From Planctomycetaceae bacterium UBA2671 (lineage in GTDB: Bacteria > Planctomycetota > Planctomycetia > Planctomycetales > Planctomycetaceae), in the NCBI GenBank assembly GCA_002359185.1, contig DEML01000118.1, positions 12,828-18,086 of the forward strand: a DNA stretch of 5,259 nucleotides, in the 5' to 3' direction. Shown one piece after another: positions 1 through 5,259 of the stretch. The notes under the pieces were generated by a model, which made no database searches, had not been told where the DNA came from, and worked only from the letters and a program-made list of their open reading frames with translations. Each line of letters begins with the position of its first letter. Position 1 is the first letter of the stretch. A program made the position numbers and the translations under genes.

Positions 1-216
1 AAGCCAGCCGCAACCACGGAAACTCCTGCTCCTGCAGCTGAAACACCTCCCCCAGCTGAAACAACTGCTCCTGTGATAACACCACCTGCAGAAACACCAG
101 CTCCGACTGAGACTCCAGCACCAACCGAAACACCAGCACCAGCTGAAACTCCGGCTCCAACCGAAACGCCAGCTCCTGCCAAAACTCCAGCTCCAGCTGA
201 GACACCTGCTCCATAA
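1..216 (+). CDS. 3' end of a protein with a Glu-Thr-Pro-Ala-Pro repeat tail (partial)
   Basis: Frame 1 is open from the window edge to TAA at 214-216, giving the last 71 residues of a protein that starts outside the window. The visible part consists almost only of Pro, Ala, Thr and Glu. From residue 31 to the end it is a regular six-residue repeat, [E/K]TPAP[T/A], in about 6.8 copies; residues 1-30 hold looser versions (ETPAPAA, ETPPPA). No domain, membrane segment or catalytic motif is visible, so no function can be assigned. Tails of this kind usually act as extended, disordered linkers or surface-exposed spacers in secreted or envelope proteins, which is inference here. The gene ends 19 bases before a strong hairpin terminator. 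An accidental open frame is unlikely, because the repeat is kept at protein level while synonymous codons vary. Confidence 0.8.
   Translation, partial: KPAATTETPAPAAETPPPAETTAPVITPPAETPAPTETPAPTETPAPAETPAPTETPAPAKTPAPAETPAP
91..213 (+). repeat. 18-bp degenerate tandem repeat coding for [E/K]TPAP[T/A]
   Basis: Six full 18-base units and one 15-base unit run directly up to the stop codon. The amino acid pattern is nearly invariant: Glu (Lys in unit six), Thr-Pro-Ala-Pro, then Thr or Ala. The DNA varies at third positions, with gaa/gag, aca/act/acg, cca/ccg/cct and gca/gct all used. This suggests an old repeat held by selection on the protein rather than a recent slippage expansion. Confidence 0.85.
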
Positions 217-235
217 TTCAAATACAGGATAATCA

Positions 236-273
236 AAAAGAGCCGGTCAACATAATTGTTGTCCGGCTCTTTT
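236..273. terminator. Bidirectional intrinsic terminator between convergent genes
   Basis: An 11-bp perfect stem pairs 236-246 (A-run, then GAGCCGG) with 263-273 (CCGGCTC, then T-run). After a single T-T mismatch it continues with five more pairs (248-252 with 257-261) and closes on a four-base TAAT loop. The distal arm ends in a T-run on the plus strand and the proximal arm gives a T-run on the minus strand, so the element should work in both directions. It lies between the stop of the repeat-tail gene (216) and the stop of the minus-strand gene ending at 296, as a shared terminator should. Confidence 0.85.
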
Positions 274-295
274 CAATGGGTACTGCTGAAATCGA

Positions 296-1297
296 TCAAT
301 GCTTGTAAGGGACTTCAATCATTGTCGGTTTCGGATCGAACGTGCATAACCATTGTCCGTTCTCACCGGACAACGGGAGTGACTCAGCCAGCAATTGTGG
401 CTGACCAGTTACAGGATCTGTCTTCCACTGTGCAGTGAAGGTTTTATAAACCGTCTGGACTCCGGGATCATTCGTTGAATTAAACTCTCCAACCGTGACG
501 ATCGATTTTTTGCGATCATGAAAGACATAAGCATCCATGCCCCTTTCCCGCAATGCTTTCATCACTTGCCAGGCTTGAATTTCAGCCAGGTCGAGACCAC
601 AGCGTCCCAGTTTATCTGCTCCCGAATCGTCTCCACCAACCTGAGTCACGGAATTGCCATAGAAGGACGCAACGACAATCGTGTATTTGCCAGGATTATC
701 AAGCAGTGAAAATTCCGTATTCGAATTAAATCGAATGATCTCAGGATCCCGCTGTCGGCGTTTCACTTCTTCCGGATTCAGCATCGGGTTCACGCTTAAA
801 AATGCTCCACCTAACGGCCCGGGTTGTCCAGGAGTCGGCCTGTAAACGGCAGTATTTTTAAGGCAGGCGGGTTTATAATCCTTCAACCACTCAAGAGTTC
901 GTTTCCCTAAGGAATTCTCTCCCTCAATGCTGCTATAATTGCCAGCCAGAACGCAAATTTCGGTATCGAGTTTATACTGTCGTTTCTCGACCTGATTCAG
1001 TCGGTTCGTCGTATCAATCGATTCTAATTTCTGCTCCCGACGATAGGTGTAAGCGGGAATTCCTTTTGTTCGCAACTCATAGACCAGTTCATCGGCGGCC
1101 TGTTCAGAATTCATCCCTTCGCTTCTCAATTCTTCAGGGAGCTCGCTGAACACGGCAACCATGACCATCCAGGGGCCATGTTGTTTGGTTAAGGTGTATT
1201 TCTTCCCTTTGACAGCTTCGATGCCGGCTTGGGTCGGAATTGCTCCAGCGACGCTGATTAAGGCGGCGAAGAACATACAGATAATGCGGACGCGCAT
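296..1297 (-). CDS. Secreted protein with two SPOR-like segments, function unknown
   Basis: This 333-residue protein is not one I can name. Residues 1-24 form a signal peptide: basic MRVR, a hydrophobic core, and a likely cleavage after Thr-Gln-Ala. The mature protein shows two similar blocks, about residues 41-120 and 203-272. Each has a hydrophobic strand (WMVMVAVF; YTIVVASF), then an Ala-rich helix ending in 'L+xxGxxAYxxxR/D', then a strand with a Gly (ICVLAGNY; SIVTVGEF). That order resembles SPOR domains, which bind denuded peptidoglycan glycan strands. The match is by eye, so a SPOR function is inference. Three cysteines are present in the mature part besides one in the signal peptide. 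The start ATG has a GGAG six bases upstream (complement of 1304-1307). It follows rph in the same direction after 120 bases with no obvious terminator between, so read-through from rph is possible. Confidence 0.85.
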   Translation of the reverse strand: MRVRIICMFFAALISVAGAIPTQAGIEAVKGKKYTLTKQHGPWMVMVAVFSELPEELRSEGMNSEQAADELVYELRTKGIPAYTYRREQKLESIDTTNRLNQVEKRQYKLDTEICVLAGNYSSIEGENSLGKRTLEWLKDYKPACLKNTAVYRPTPGQPGPLGGAFLSVNPMLNPEEVKRRQRDPEIIRFNSNTEFSLLDNPGKYTIVVASFYGNSVTQVGGDDSGADKLGRCGLDLAEIQAWQVMKALRERGMDAYVFHDRKKSIVTVGEFNSTNDPGVQTVYKTFTAQWKTDPVTGQPQLLAESLPLSGENGQWLCTFDPKPTMIEVPYKH

Positions 1298-1303
1298 GAC
1301 AGA

Positions 1304-1307
1304 CTCC
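1304..1307 (-). promoter_or_regulatory. Ribosome binding site (GGAG) of the SPOR-like gene
   Basis: Read on the minus strand, GGAG sits six bases before the ATG at 1297. This good spacing supports that start over other in-frame starts and agrees with the complete signal peptide that begins there. Confidence 0.6.
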
Positions 1308-1417
1308 GTTCTGGCGATGGCGGAATGGACGAGGTAAACTTCTAACGAGACGAGCCAGGATGACTCGGATTGGTGGGTTCACCAAAGACACTGCTTGAGT
1401 GAATGAAGCGAGTTGTA

Positions 1418-2170
1418 TCAACTTGAGGGATTTTGGTCCAGAGGCCAGTTTTCTCCGAAGATATCCCGTTGAATTCGTGTCAATTCTACAATCCCATCGC
1501 CAGCCAGCGCGAGCTGTTTCTGCAGTTGATCGTGCGAAAATGTCCGCTGTTCAGCAGTTCCCTGAATTTCCACAAACTGCCCTGAGCCAGTCATCACAAC
1601 ATTCAAATCAACTTCGGCGGTGCTGTCTTCCACATAATTCAAGTCGAGCAGCGGGACGCCATCACAAATGCCAACACTTACCGCGGCGACCGTATCAACG
1701 AGAATTTTCTGAATCTCACACGTGGGATCCTGCTGCCGCAACCAGAGCAGTGCATCAACCAGAGCGATAAAACCTCCCGTAATTCCAAGAGTCCGGGTGC
1801 CACCGTCGGCTTCGAGAACATCGCAGTCAATCGTAATCGTTCGCGGGCCAAGGGCCTGAAAATCGACAACCGCACGTAAGCTGCGTCCAATCAGACGTTG
1901 AATCTCGGTCGATCGTCCATCCACTTTCTCCCGGTCCCGACGTTTTCGCGGAGAGGTACTTCCCGGCAGCATATTGTATTCAGCAGTCACCCAACCGGAG
2001 GGATTCTCTTCGTACTTCTTCCAGGGAGGCACTTCCAGATCGACACTGGCAGTACACAATAAAGTCGTCCGTCCCGCTTTAATGTAAACGGAGCCCGGGC
2101 TCGAATCGGTAAAGTGTCGTCGTATTTCAATCGGTCGTAATTGATTGGCGTGGCGTCCATCGTGTCGCAT
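1418..2170 (-). CDS. rph: Ribonuclease PH
   Basis: RNase PH is a phosphate-dependent 3'-to-5' exoribonuclease that trims extra nucleotides from the 3' ends of tRNA precursors, releasing nucleoside diphosphates; the family forms a hexameric ring in the cytoplasm. The 250-residue product is close to the usual length (about 240) and collinear with E. coli RNase PH from the first residues: MRHDGR..NQLRP, LLCTASV, WVTAEYNMLPGST, GRSTEIQRLIGRSLRA, DCDVLEADGGTRT, VAAVSVGI and LNYVEDSTAEVDLNVVMT. Arg86 and the GGTRT segment (residues 123-127) correspond to the phosphate-binding site, and Asp182 and Asp188 to the conserved acidic residues. The last roughly ten residues (from NWPLDQ) are a small extension. 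The ATG is preceded by AAAGGA. In many bacteria rdgB follows rph; here a SPOR-like secreted protein does. It is divergent from uvrC. Confidence 0.97.
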   Translation of the reverse strand: MRHDGRHANQLRPIEIRRHFTDSSPGSVYIKAGRTTLLCTASVDLEVPPWKKYEENPSGWVTAEYNMLPGSTSPRKRRDREKVDGRSTEIQRLIGRSLRAVVDFQALGPRTITIDCDVLEADGGTRTLGITGGFIALVDALLWLRQQDPTCEIQKILVDTVAAVSVGICDGVPLLDLNYVEDSTAEVDLNVVMTGSGQFVEIQGTAEQRTFSHDQLQKQLALAGDGIVELTRIQRDIFGENWPLDQNPSS

Positions 2171-2180
2171 GTCTGATTTA

Positions 2181-2186
2181 TCCTTT
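2181..2186 (-). promoter_or_regulatory. Ribosome binding site (AAAGGA) of rph
   Basis: The minus strand reads AAAGGA ten bases upstream of the rph ATG at 2170. With the family-typical N-terminus (MRHDGR) it fixes this start. Confidence 0.6.
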
Positions 2187-2211
2187 AATCGTGAATTGTC
2201 GAGTCAGACTA

Positions 2212-2240
2212 CTTTTAATGGTTCCCTCCTCACTGAGCAA
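2212..2240 (-). promoter_or_regulatory. Weak candidate sigma70 promoter for rph
   Basis: On the minus strand TTGCTC (2235-2240, three of six consensus bases) and TAAAAG (2212-2217, four of six) are separated by exactly 17 bases. Transcription would begin about 35 bases before the rph start. The match is modest and other weak pairs exist in this AT-rich spacer. Confidence 0.3.
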
Positions 2241-2308
2241 CACGCTCGGCATGAGCGATTGAAAATATCAAAATTCAGACTCAAGATTCTCTACTCGCTA
2301 TTTTCGCC

Positions 2309-2314
2309 TATAAT
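2309..2314 (+). promoter_or_regulatory. Consensus -10 box (TATAAT) directly before uvrC
   Basis: A perfect TATAAT ends six bases before the ATG at 2321, so transcription would be expected to begin at or within a base or two of that ATG. The best upstream -35 candidate is weak (TTCTCT at 2287-2292, three of six, 16-base spacer). No Shine-Dalgarno sequence lies before the ATG. The arrangement fits a leaderless mRNA, or a true translation start a little downstream at a TTG or GTG. Confidence 0.5.
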
Positions 2315-2320
2315 ACAGAC

Positions 2321-3700
2321 ATGGATGAAACGACAAACAATCTGCCGACAGAGAATTTGCCTGCAGAGACGGGTGAAACGGTTAGCTCTGAGAATTTGGT
2401 GCTCTTGCCGAATGAAAAAGTACGGCAGTTCCCGACAACTCCTGGTGTCTATCTGATGAAAGATGCCGAGGATCGGGTGATCTACGTCGGTAAAGCGGTC
2501 AATTTGCGCAGTCGAGCAGGGAGCTATTTTCTGACAGCTGCCAAGACAGAACGACGCACCGCTGAACTCGTGACCGCGATTTCCGATATCGACTACATCT
2601 CGACTGAATCGGAAGTCGACGCCCTCCTGCTCGAAGCCCGGCTCATTAAAGATATCCAGCCTCGCTTCAACACCGAACTCAAAGACGACAAAACGTTTCC
2701 CTATCTGGAAATTACAACTCGGGAAGATTTCCCTCGCGTAGAATTCACACGAACACCCCGAGACAAAAACTCCAAACTCTACGGCCCCTTTACCTCAGCC
2801 GGACAGCTTCGCGAAACAATTACCGTACTCCAGAAAATCTTCCAGTTCCGCACCTGCTCGTTGGATATCGATGCCAGTGATGAAAAGTGGAAATGGTATC
2901 GCCCTTGCCTGCTGGCAAGTATTCATCAATGCACTGCTCCCTGCAATTTTCGAATCAGCAAAGACGAATACCGCAAAGACATTCAAAAACTGAAACTCTT
3001 CCTCGACGGCCAGCGTACAAAGCTGTATCGCGATCTCGAAAAAGAGATGCAGCAGGCTTCCAAAGATTTGCAGTTCGAGAAGGCAGCCACGATTCGCGAT
3101 CAGATCAACTCGCTCAAAAAGATTGAACTGCGCGGCGATATCGAAACCGACCAGCAACCCGAAGTCTTTTATATCGATCCGAAAAAAGGAATGGCAGGGC
3201 TGAAGAAAATCCTCAATCTGCCGGAACTTCCCCGCAGAATTGAGGGGATGGATATCGCTCATCTGCAGGGCGGCGAAACAGTGGCCTCTCTGGTGCAGTT
3301 CATTGATGGCCTGCCATTCAAGCACGGCTACCGCCGTTATAAAATCCGCACAGTCGCAGGCGTGGATGACTTCGCATCGATGCGGGAAGTGGTTTCCCGA
3401 CGCATGCGGGGGCTGCAAAAAGCAGGAGAATCATTCCCGGATTTACTGCTGATCGACGGCGGCAAAGGCCAATTGAATGCCGCTTTGGAAGCGATGCGGG
3501 CGATTGATATCGAACCCCCAATGACGATTTCACTCGCGAAACGGGAAGAAGAAATTTACATTCCCGGCGAATCCGAACCGAAAAAAGTCTCCCGACATTC
3601 CTACGGGCTCCGCCTGCTGCAATACGTGCGGGATGAATCTCACCGCTTTGCCCAGCATTATCACCACATCCTCCGCAGAAAATCGACGTTCGATGAATAA
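2321..3700 (+). CDS. uvrC: Compact excinuclease subunit UvrC (no C-terminal HhH)
   Basis: UvrC makes the two incisions flanking a DNA lesion after UvrA and UvrB have located it (nucleotide excision repair). Domains in order: a variable 30-residue N-terminal extension; a GIY-YIG nuclease for the 3' cut, about 39-120, with GVY (42-44), YVG (55-57), Arg65, Glu105 and Asn117; four cysteines at 179, 196, 204 and 208, matching the UvrC iron-sulfur cluster ligands; a UVR (UvrB-binding) motif about 235-270; then the RNase H-like nuclease for the 5' cut, with Asp311 (EGMDIAH), Asp349/350, Asp379 (LLIDGGKGQL) and His441 (RDESHRFA). At 459 residues it is far shorter than the usual 600 or so. Only about 35 residues join the UVR motif to the RNase H-like part (about 140 in E. 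coli), and the protein stops 18 residues after His441, so the C-terminal helix-hairpin-helix pair is missing. All catalytic positions are kept, which argues against a pseudogene. The ATG at 2321 has no ribosome binding site; TTG/GTG codons at 2396-2407 are alternative starts just before the conserved core. Confidence 0.95.
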   Translation: MDETTNNLPTENLPAETGETVSSENLVLLPNEKVRQFPTTPGVYLMKDAEDRVIYVGKAVNLRSRAGSYFLTAAKTERRTAELVTAISDIDYISTESEVDALLLEARLIKDIQPRFNTELKDDKTFPYLEITTREDFPRVEFTRTPRDKNSKLYGPFTSAGQLRETITVLQKIFQFRTCSLDIDASDEKWKWYRPCLLASIHQCTAPCNFRISKDEYRKDIQKLKLFLDGQRTKLYRDLEKEMQQASKDLQFEKAATIRDQINSLKKIELRGDIETDQQPEVFYIDPKKGMAGLKKILNLPELPRRIEGMDIAHLQGGETVASLVQFIDGLPFKHGYRRYKIRTVAGVDDFASMREVVSRRMRGLQKAGESFPDLLLIDGGKGQLNAALEAMRAIDIEPPMTISLAKREEEIYIPGESEPKKVSRHSYGLRLLQYVRDESHRFAQHYHHILRRKSTFDE

Positions 3701-3920
3701 CCCTCAACCACCGAATTCGAAATCCTCAAAACCCGAGTTCGATCCCCATTCCGAAACGATCACGAACCGCGACTGGACGTTCATGGCTTATCTGGTCGCA
3801 CTCTGCGTGATCCCACTCGTCCTGATGATCGTCGCCATCCTCGCCCTGATGCAGCAAAACCCCAACTTCGACAATTTCCCCAAAGACCGGATTCCAATGC
3901 CGGTTTCGACGGATTCGTAA
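3693..3920 (+). CDS. Small single-pass membrane protein overlapping uvrC
   Basis: This 75-residue protein is not one I recognise. Residues 1-27 are polar and rich in Pro, Ser and Asn. Residues about 29-53 form one strong hydrophobic segment (from WTFMAYLVALCVIPLV to ILALM). A short polar Pro/Asp tail follows. By the positive-inside rule the orientation is unclear. The ATG lies inside the end of uvrC (ATGAATAA, 8-base overlap), the pattern of translational coupling, so it is probably co-expressed with uvrC. A longer in-frame start at 3633 exists, but it would lie deep inside uvrC and add residues without any coding character of their own. Third codon positions are strongly C/G in the membrane segment (gtc, ctc, atc, gcc), which supports real coding. 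A link to DNA repair is not shown; chance adjacency is equally likely. Confidence 0.7.
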   Translation: MNNPQPPNSKSSKPEFDPHSETITNRDWTFMAYLVALCVIPLVLMIVAILALMQQNPNFDNFPKDRIPMPVSTDS

Positions 3921-3959
3921 TTAAGAAACTGCAATAATGATGATATTCAATTGAAAAAT

Positions 3960-4004
<45 letters not shown>

Positions 4005-4029
4005 AGCAAAAATCTCAGATGCGTCCATC

Positions 4030-4054
4030 AAAAAAGGCAGGCTGGAAGCCTGTC
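4030..4054 (-). terminator. Intrinsic terminator of the M50 protease gene
   Basis: On the minus strand, nine bases after the TAA stop (4063-4065), GACAGGCT (4047-4054) pairs with AGCCTGCC (4036-4043), including one G-T pair, around a three-base loop. It is followed directly by six T (4030-4035). Stem, tight loop and U-tract together make a convincing Rho-independent terminator. The same core (AGGCTTCCAGCCT) may also be a dispersed intergenic repeat. Confidence 0.8.
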
Positions 4055-4062
4055 CTACTGAG

Positions 4063-5061
4063 TTAACCATTTTTCGTCCGCATGGTTTTGCTTTTGCGTT
4101 CCAGAAATTTCTTTTCCTGGGCAGTCAAGGAGTTCATCCCCTGCTGATGAACCTTGGCGAGCAGTTCATCGAGATGTTCCTCATCGCGGCGGCGCTGCTC
4201 GGCGAGTAGCTTGGCTTTCTCCTGTTCACGACGTTCCCGGCGGCGTTCCCAGAAACTTTTTCTGACAGGTTTATGAGTCGTATCTGCACTCTTTTCCAGA
4301 GAGGTGTAGCCTTGCGAAAAGTCGTAGCCCATGAAGGAATCGTCGAAGGTTTCGCCGTATTGTACGCTCACTCCTTCAAGAATGTTCATCACCAGCAGTG
4401 TGGAAGCCAGGAATACGATCCAGACATTATCAGTCATCAAGCCAATTGCAGAAAAGATAATCGCGGCAACCGTTCCGATTTTCAGGCAAATTGTTTTTCG
4501 TTCGGTCGCCGTCCCCTGACCAATCAGACATGCTTCCACCATCCGGCCACCATCGAGGGGGTAAATGGGCAGCAGGTTCACGATTGTTAAAGCCCAGTTC
4601 ACAAAGAAAATCAGGACAATTAACTCCTGTCCCCATTTATCTGTAAATTCTCCGACGGGCAATACGAACGGATTGAACGCCTCTGAGCCCCCCGAAATCG
4701 CTAGTAATGGCGGTAACAGGACCAGACAGATCATAAAGTTCGTAAAAGGTCCACCAGCAGCGGTCAGAAACTGGGATTTGAAGGTACTGGCCGGGCGAAC
4801 TGTAGCAAGTCCCCCAAATGGCCAGAGCATGATTTCGGAGCCATCGCCCCCTGTCGAACGCGAGACCAGAACATGCCCTAGCAATTCGTGGAGCAATGTG
4901 CTGAACAGGAAGATTCCCGTCAGTGCGAAAGCGATTTTCGGGTCAAAGCGAACCAGCAAAATCAGCAGTAAAAGCGGAAACCACAAGCTGACGCGAATGC
5001 GGGTGGCAAACAGCGAACCTGCGGGAAATGACCAGAATAATGGGCTGTGTGAGGACTGCAT
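4063..5061 (-). CDS. M50 (site-2 protease-like) membrane metalloprotease with charged C-terminal tail
   Basis: Site-2 proteases cut substrates within the membrane using a zinc ion; roles include regulated release of anti-sigma factors. This 332-residue protein has hydrophobic segments at about 23-38, 43-57, 107-122, 146-165 and 192-228. It shows the family's landmarks: a zinc-helix motif at 58-63, the strand GSEIMLWPFGGLA (74-86), AAGGPFTN (101-108), and NLLPIYPLDGGR (162-173) with Asp170 as third zinc ligand. The zinc helix reads HELLGH, one residue longer than HExxH, so ligand geometry is in question. Residues about 268-332 are cytosolic-looking and highly charged: a predicted coiled coil (270-300), then 'LLAKVHQQGMNSLTAQEKKFLERKSK', which resembles the small tail domain DUF6576 seen on some rhomboid proteases. 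No PDZ or CBS domain is present. A sigma70-like promoter lies upstream. Only a weak AGG precedes the ATG. The substrate is unknown. Confidence 0.9.
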   Translation of the reverse strand: MQSSHSPLFWSFPAGSLFATRIRVSLWFPLLLLILLVRFDPKIAFALTGIFLFSTLLHELLGHVLVSRSTGGDGSEIMLWPFGGLATVRPASTFKSQFLTAAGGPFTNFMICLVLLPPLLAISGGSEAFNPFVLPVGEFTDKWGQELIVLIFFVNWALTIVNLLPIYPLDGGRMVEACLIGQGTATERKTICLKIGTVAAIIFSAIGLMTDNVWIVFLASTLLVMNILEGVSVQYGETFDDSFMGYDFSQGYTSLEKSADTTHKPVRKSFWERRRERREQEKAKLLAEQRRRDEEHLDELLAKVHQQGMNSLTAQEKKFLERKSKTMRTKNG

Positions 5062-5097
5062 GGATAATGCCTGTAGCGGATCAATCAGTATTTCCTG

Positions 5098-5126
5098 ATT
5101 TTATGATGACTCCAGACGTTATTCAA
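5098..5126 (-). promoter_or_regulatory. Sigma70-type promoter of the M50 protease gene
   Basis: On the minus strand TTGAAT (5121-5126, four of six consensus bases) and TAAAAT (5098-5103, five of six) are 17 bases apart, the ideal spacing. Transcription would begin near 5091, giving a leader of about 30 bases before the ATG at 5061. This is the best promoter match in the window. Confidence 0.55.
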
Positions 5127-5239
5127 TCTCGAAATTCAAACTTCATTCGGATTCAAGGATTCCAATCTACAGAAATCGGGTATTTTACTGTTCTTTTCAG
5201 AGTGGACAGTTTATTGTCCTTGCGATGGGTCTAAAGCCC

Positions 5240-5253
5240 TCGCCTTCAGGCGA
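5240..5253. repeat. Small hairpin (TCGCC-TTCA-GGCGA) at the window edge
   Basis: A 5-bp perfect stem with a TTCA loop sits in non-coding DNA at the end of the window. Only six bases follow, so it cannot be told whether it is part of a longer repeat or a terminator of a gene beyond the edge. The rest of 5104-5259, apart from the promoter, shows nothing I can name. Confidence 0.3.
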
Positions 5254-5259
5254 AACCTT

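Noticed and set aside
1134..1421. Minus-strand 95-residue open frame starting at ATGA over the rph stop codon
   Set aside because: The ATGA overlap suggests coupling, but most of the frame lies inside the SPOR-like gene in another frame. The composition is Arg/Pro/His-rich, as in shadow frames, and no domain is visible.
2171..2320. Possible LexA-type operator for uvrC
   Set aside because: I looked for CTGT-N8-ACAG and GAAC-N4-GTTC patterns in the spacer and saw none, so SOS control is not supported by sequence.
2145..2456. Plus-strand 103-residue open frame across the rph-uvrC spacer
   Set aside because: It overlaps rph at one end and the conserved start of uvrC at the other, has no ribosome binding site and no protein-like features.
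2795..3418. Minus-strand 207-residue open frame inside uvrC
   Set aside because: It lies wholly antisense to conserved UvrC coding sequence. Its length is explained by the codon use of uvrC.
3633..3692. Longer start for the small membrane protein, inside uvrC
   Set aside because: It would extend 60 bases into the conserved uvrC 3' end. The start at 3693 gives the usual short overlap with the uvrC stop.
4565..5098. Plus-strand 177-residue open frame antisense to the M50 protease
   Set aside because: The minus-strand frame carries clear M50 motifs across the same bases. The plus frame is Ser/Asn/Pro-rich, with no domain.
5204..5219. GGACA-N6-TGTCC inverted repeat near the window end
   Set aside because: Only five pairs, no T-run and no gene end nearby; this is expected by chance in AT-rich spacer DNA.

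Overview
The window looks like ordinary chromosomal DNA of a planctomycete (Planctomycetota; a Gimesia- or Rubinisphaera-like member is my best guess). The reasons are the style of the proteins, moderate GC, a short UvrC variant, a secreted protein of no obvious named family beside rph, and short palindromes between genes of a kind I associate with that phylum. This placement is by recognition, not by a search.

Layout. Bases 1-216 are the 3' end of a plus-strand gene whose protein ends in a Glu-Thr-Pro-Ala-Pro repeat tail. A long symmetric hairpin (236-273) separates it from a convergent minus-strand pair: rph (RNase PH, 1418-2170) and, downstream of it, a secreted protein with two SPOR-like segments (296-1297). 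A 150-base divergent spacer (2171-2320) carries the starts of rph (minus) and uvrC (plus). uvrC (2321-3700) encodes a compact UvrC. Its stop codon overlaps the start of a 75-residue single-pass membrane protein (3693-3920). Another convergent spacer (3921-4062) holds a palindrome and an intrinsic terminator. It is followed by a minus-strand M50 (site-2 protease-like) membrane metalloprotease with a charged C-terminal tail (4063-5061), preceded by a good sigma70-type promoter (5098-5126). The last bases end in a small hairpin cut by the window edge.

How the genes relate. No single pathway joins them: RNA 3'-end trimming (rph), nucleotide excision repair (uvrC), intramembrane proteolysis (M50) and two envelope-associated proteins. 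The only tight couplings are uvrC with the small membrane protein (8-base overlap) and, more loosely, rph with the SPOR-like gene (120-base gap).

I see no mobile element, CRISPR array, tRNA or rRNA, and no clear undescribed multi-gene system. The points most worth a second look are the compact UvrC (no C-terminal helix-hairpin-helix and a short middle, yet all nuclease residues and the four cysteines kept), the HELLGH motif in place of HExxH in the M50 protein, the possibly leaderless uvrC transcript, and the small membrane protein coupled to uvrC.
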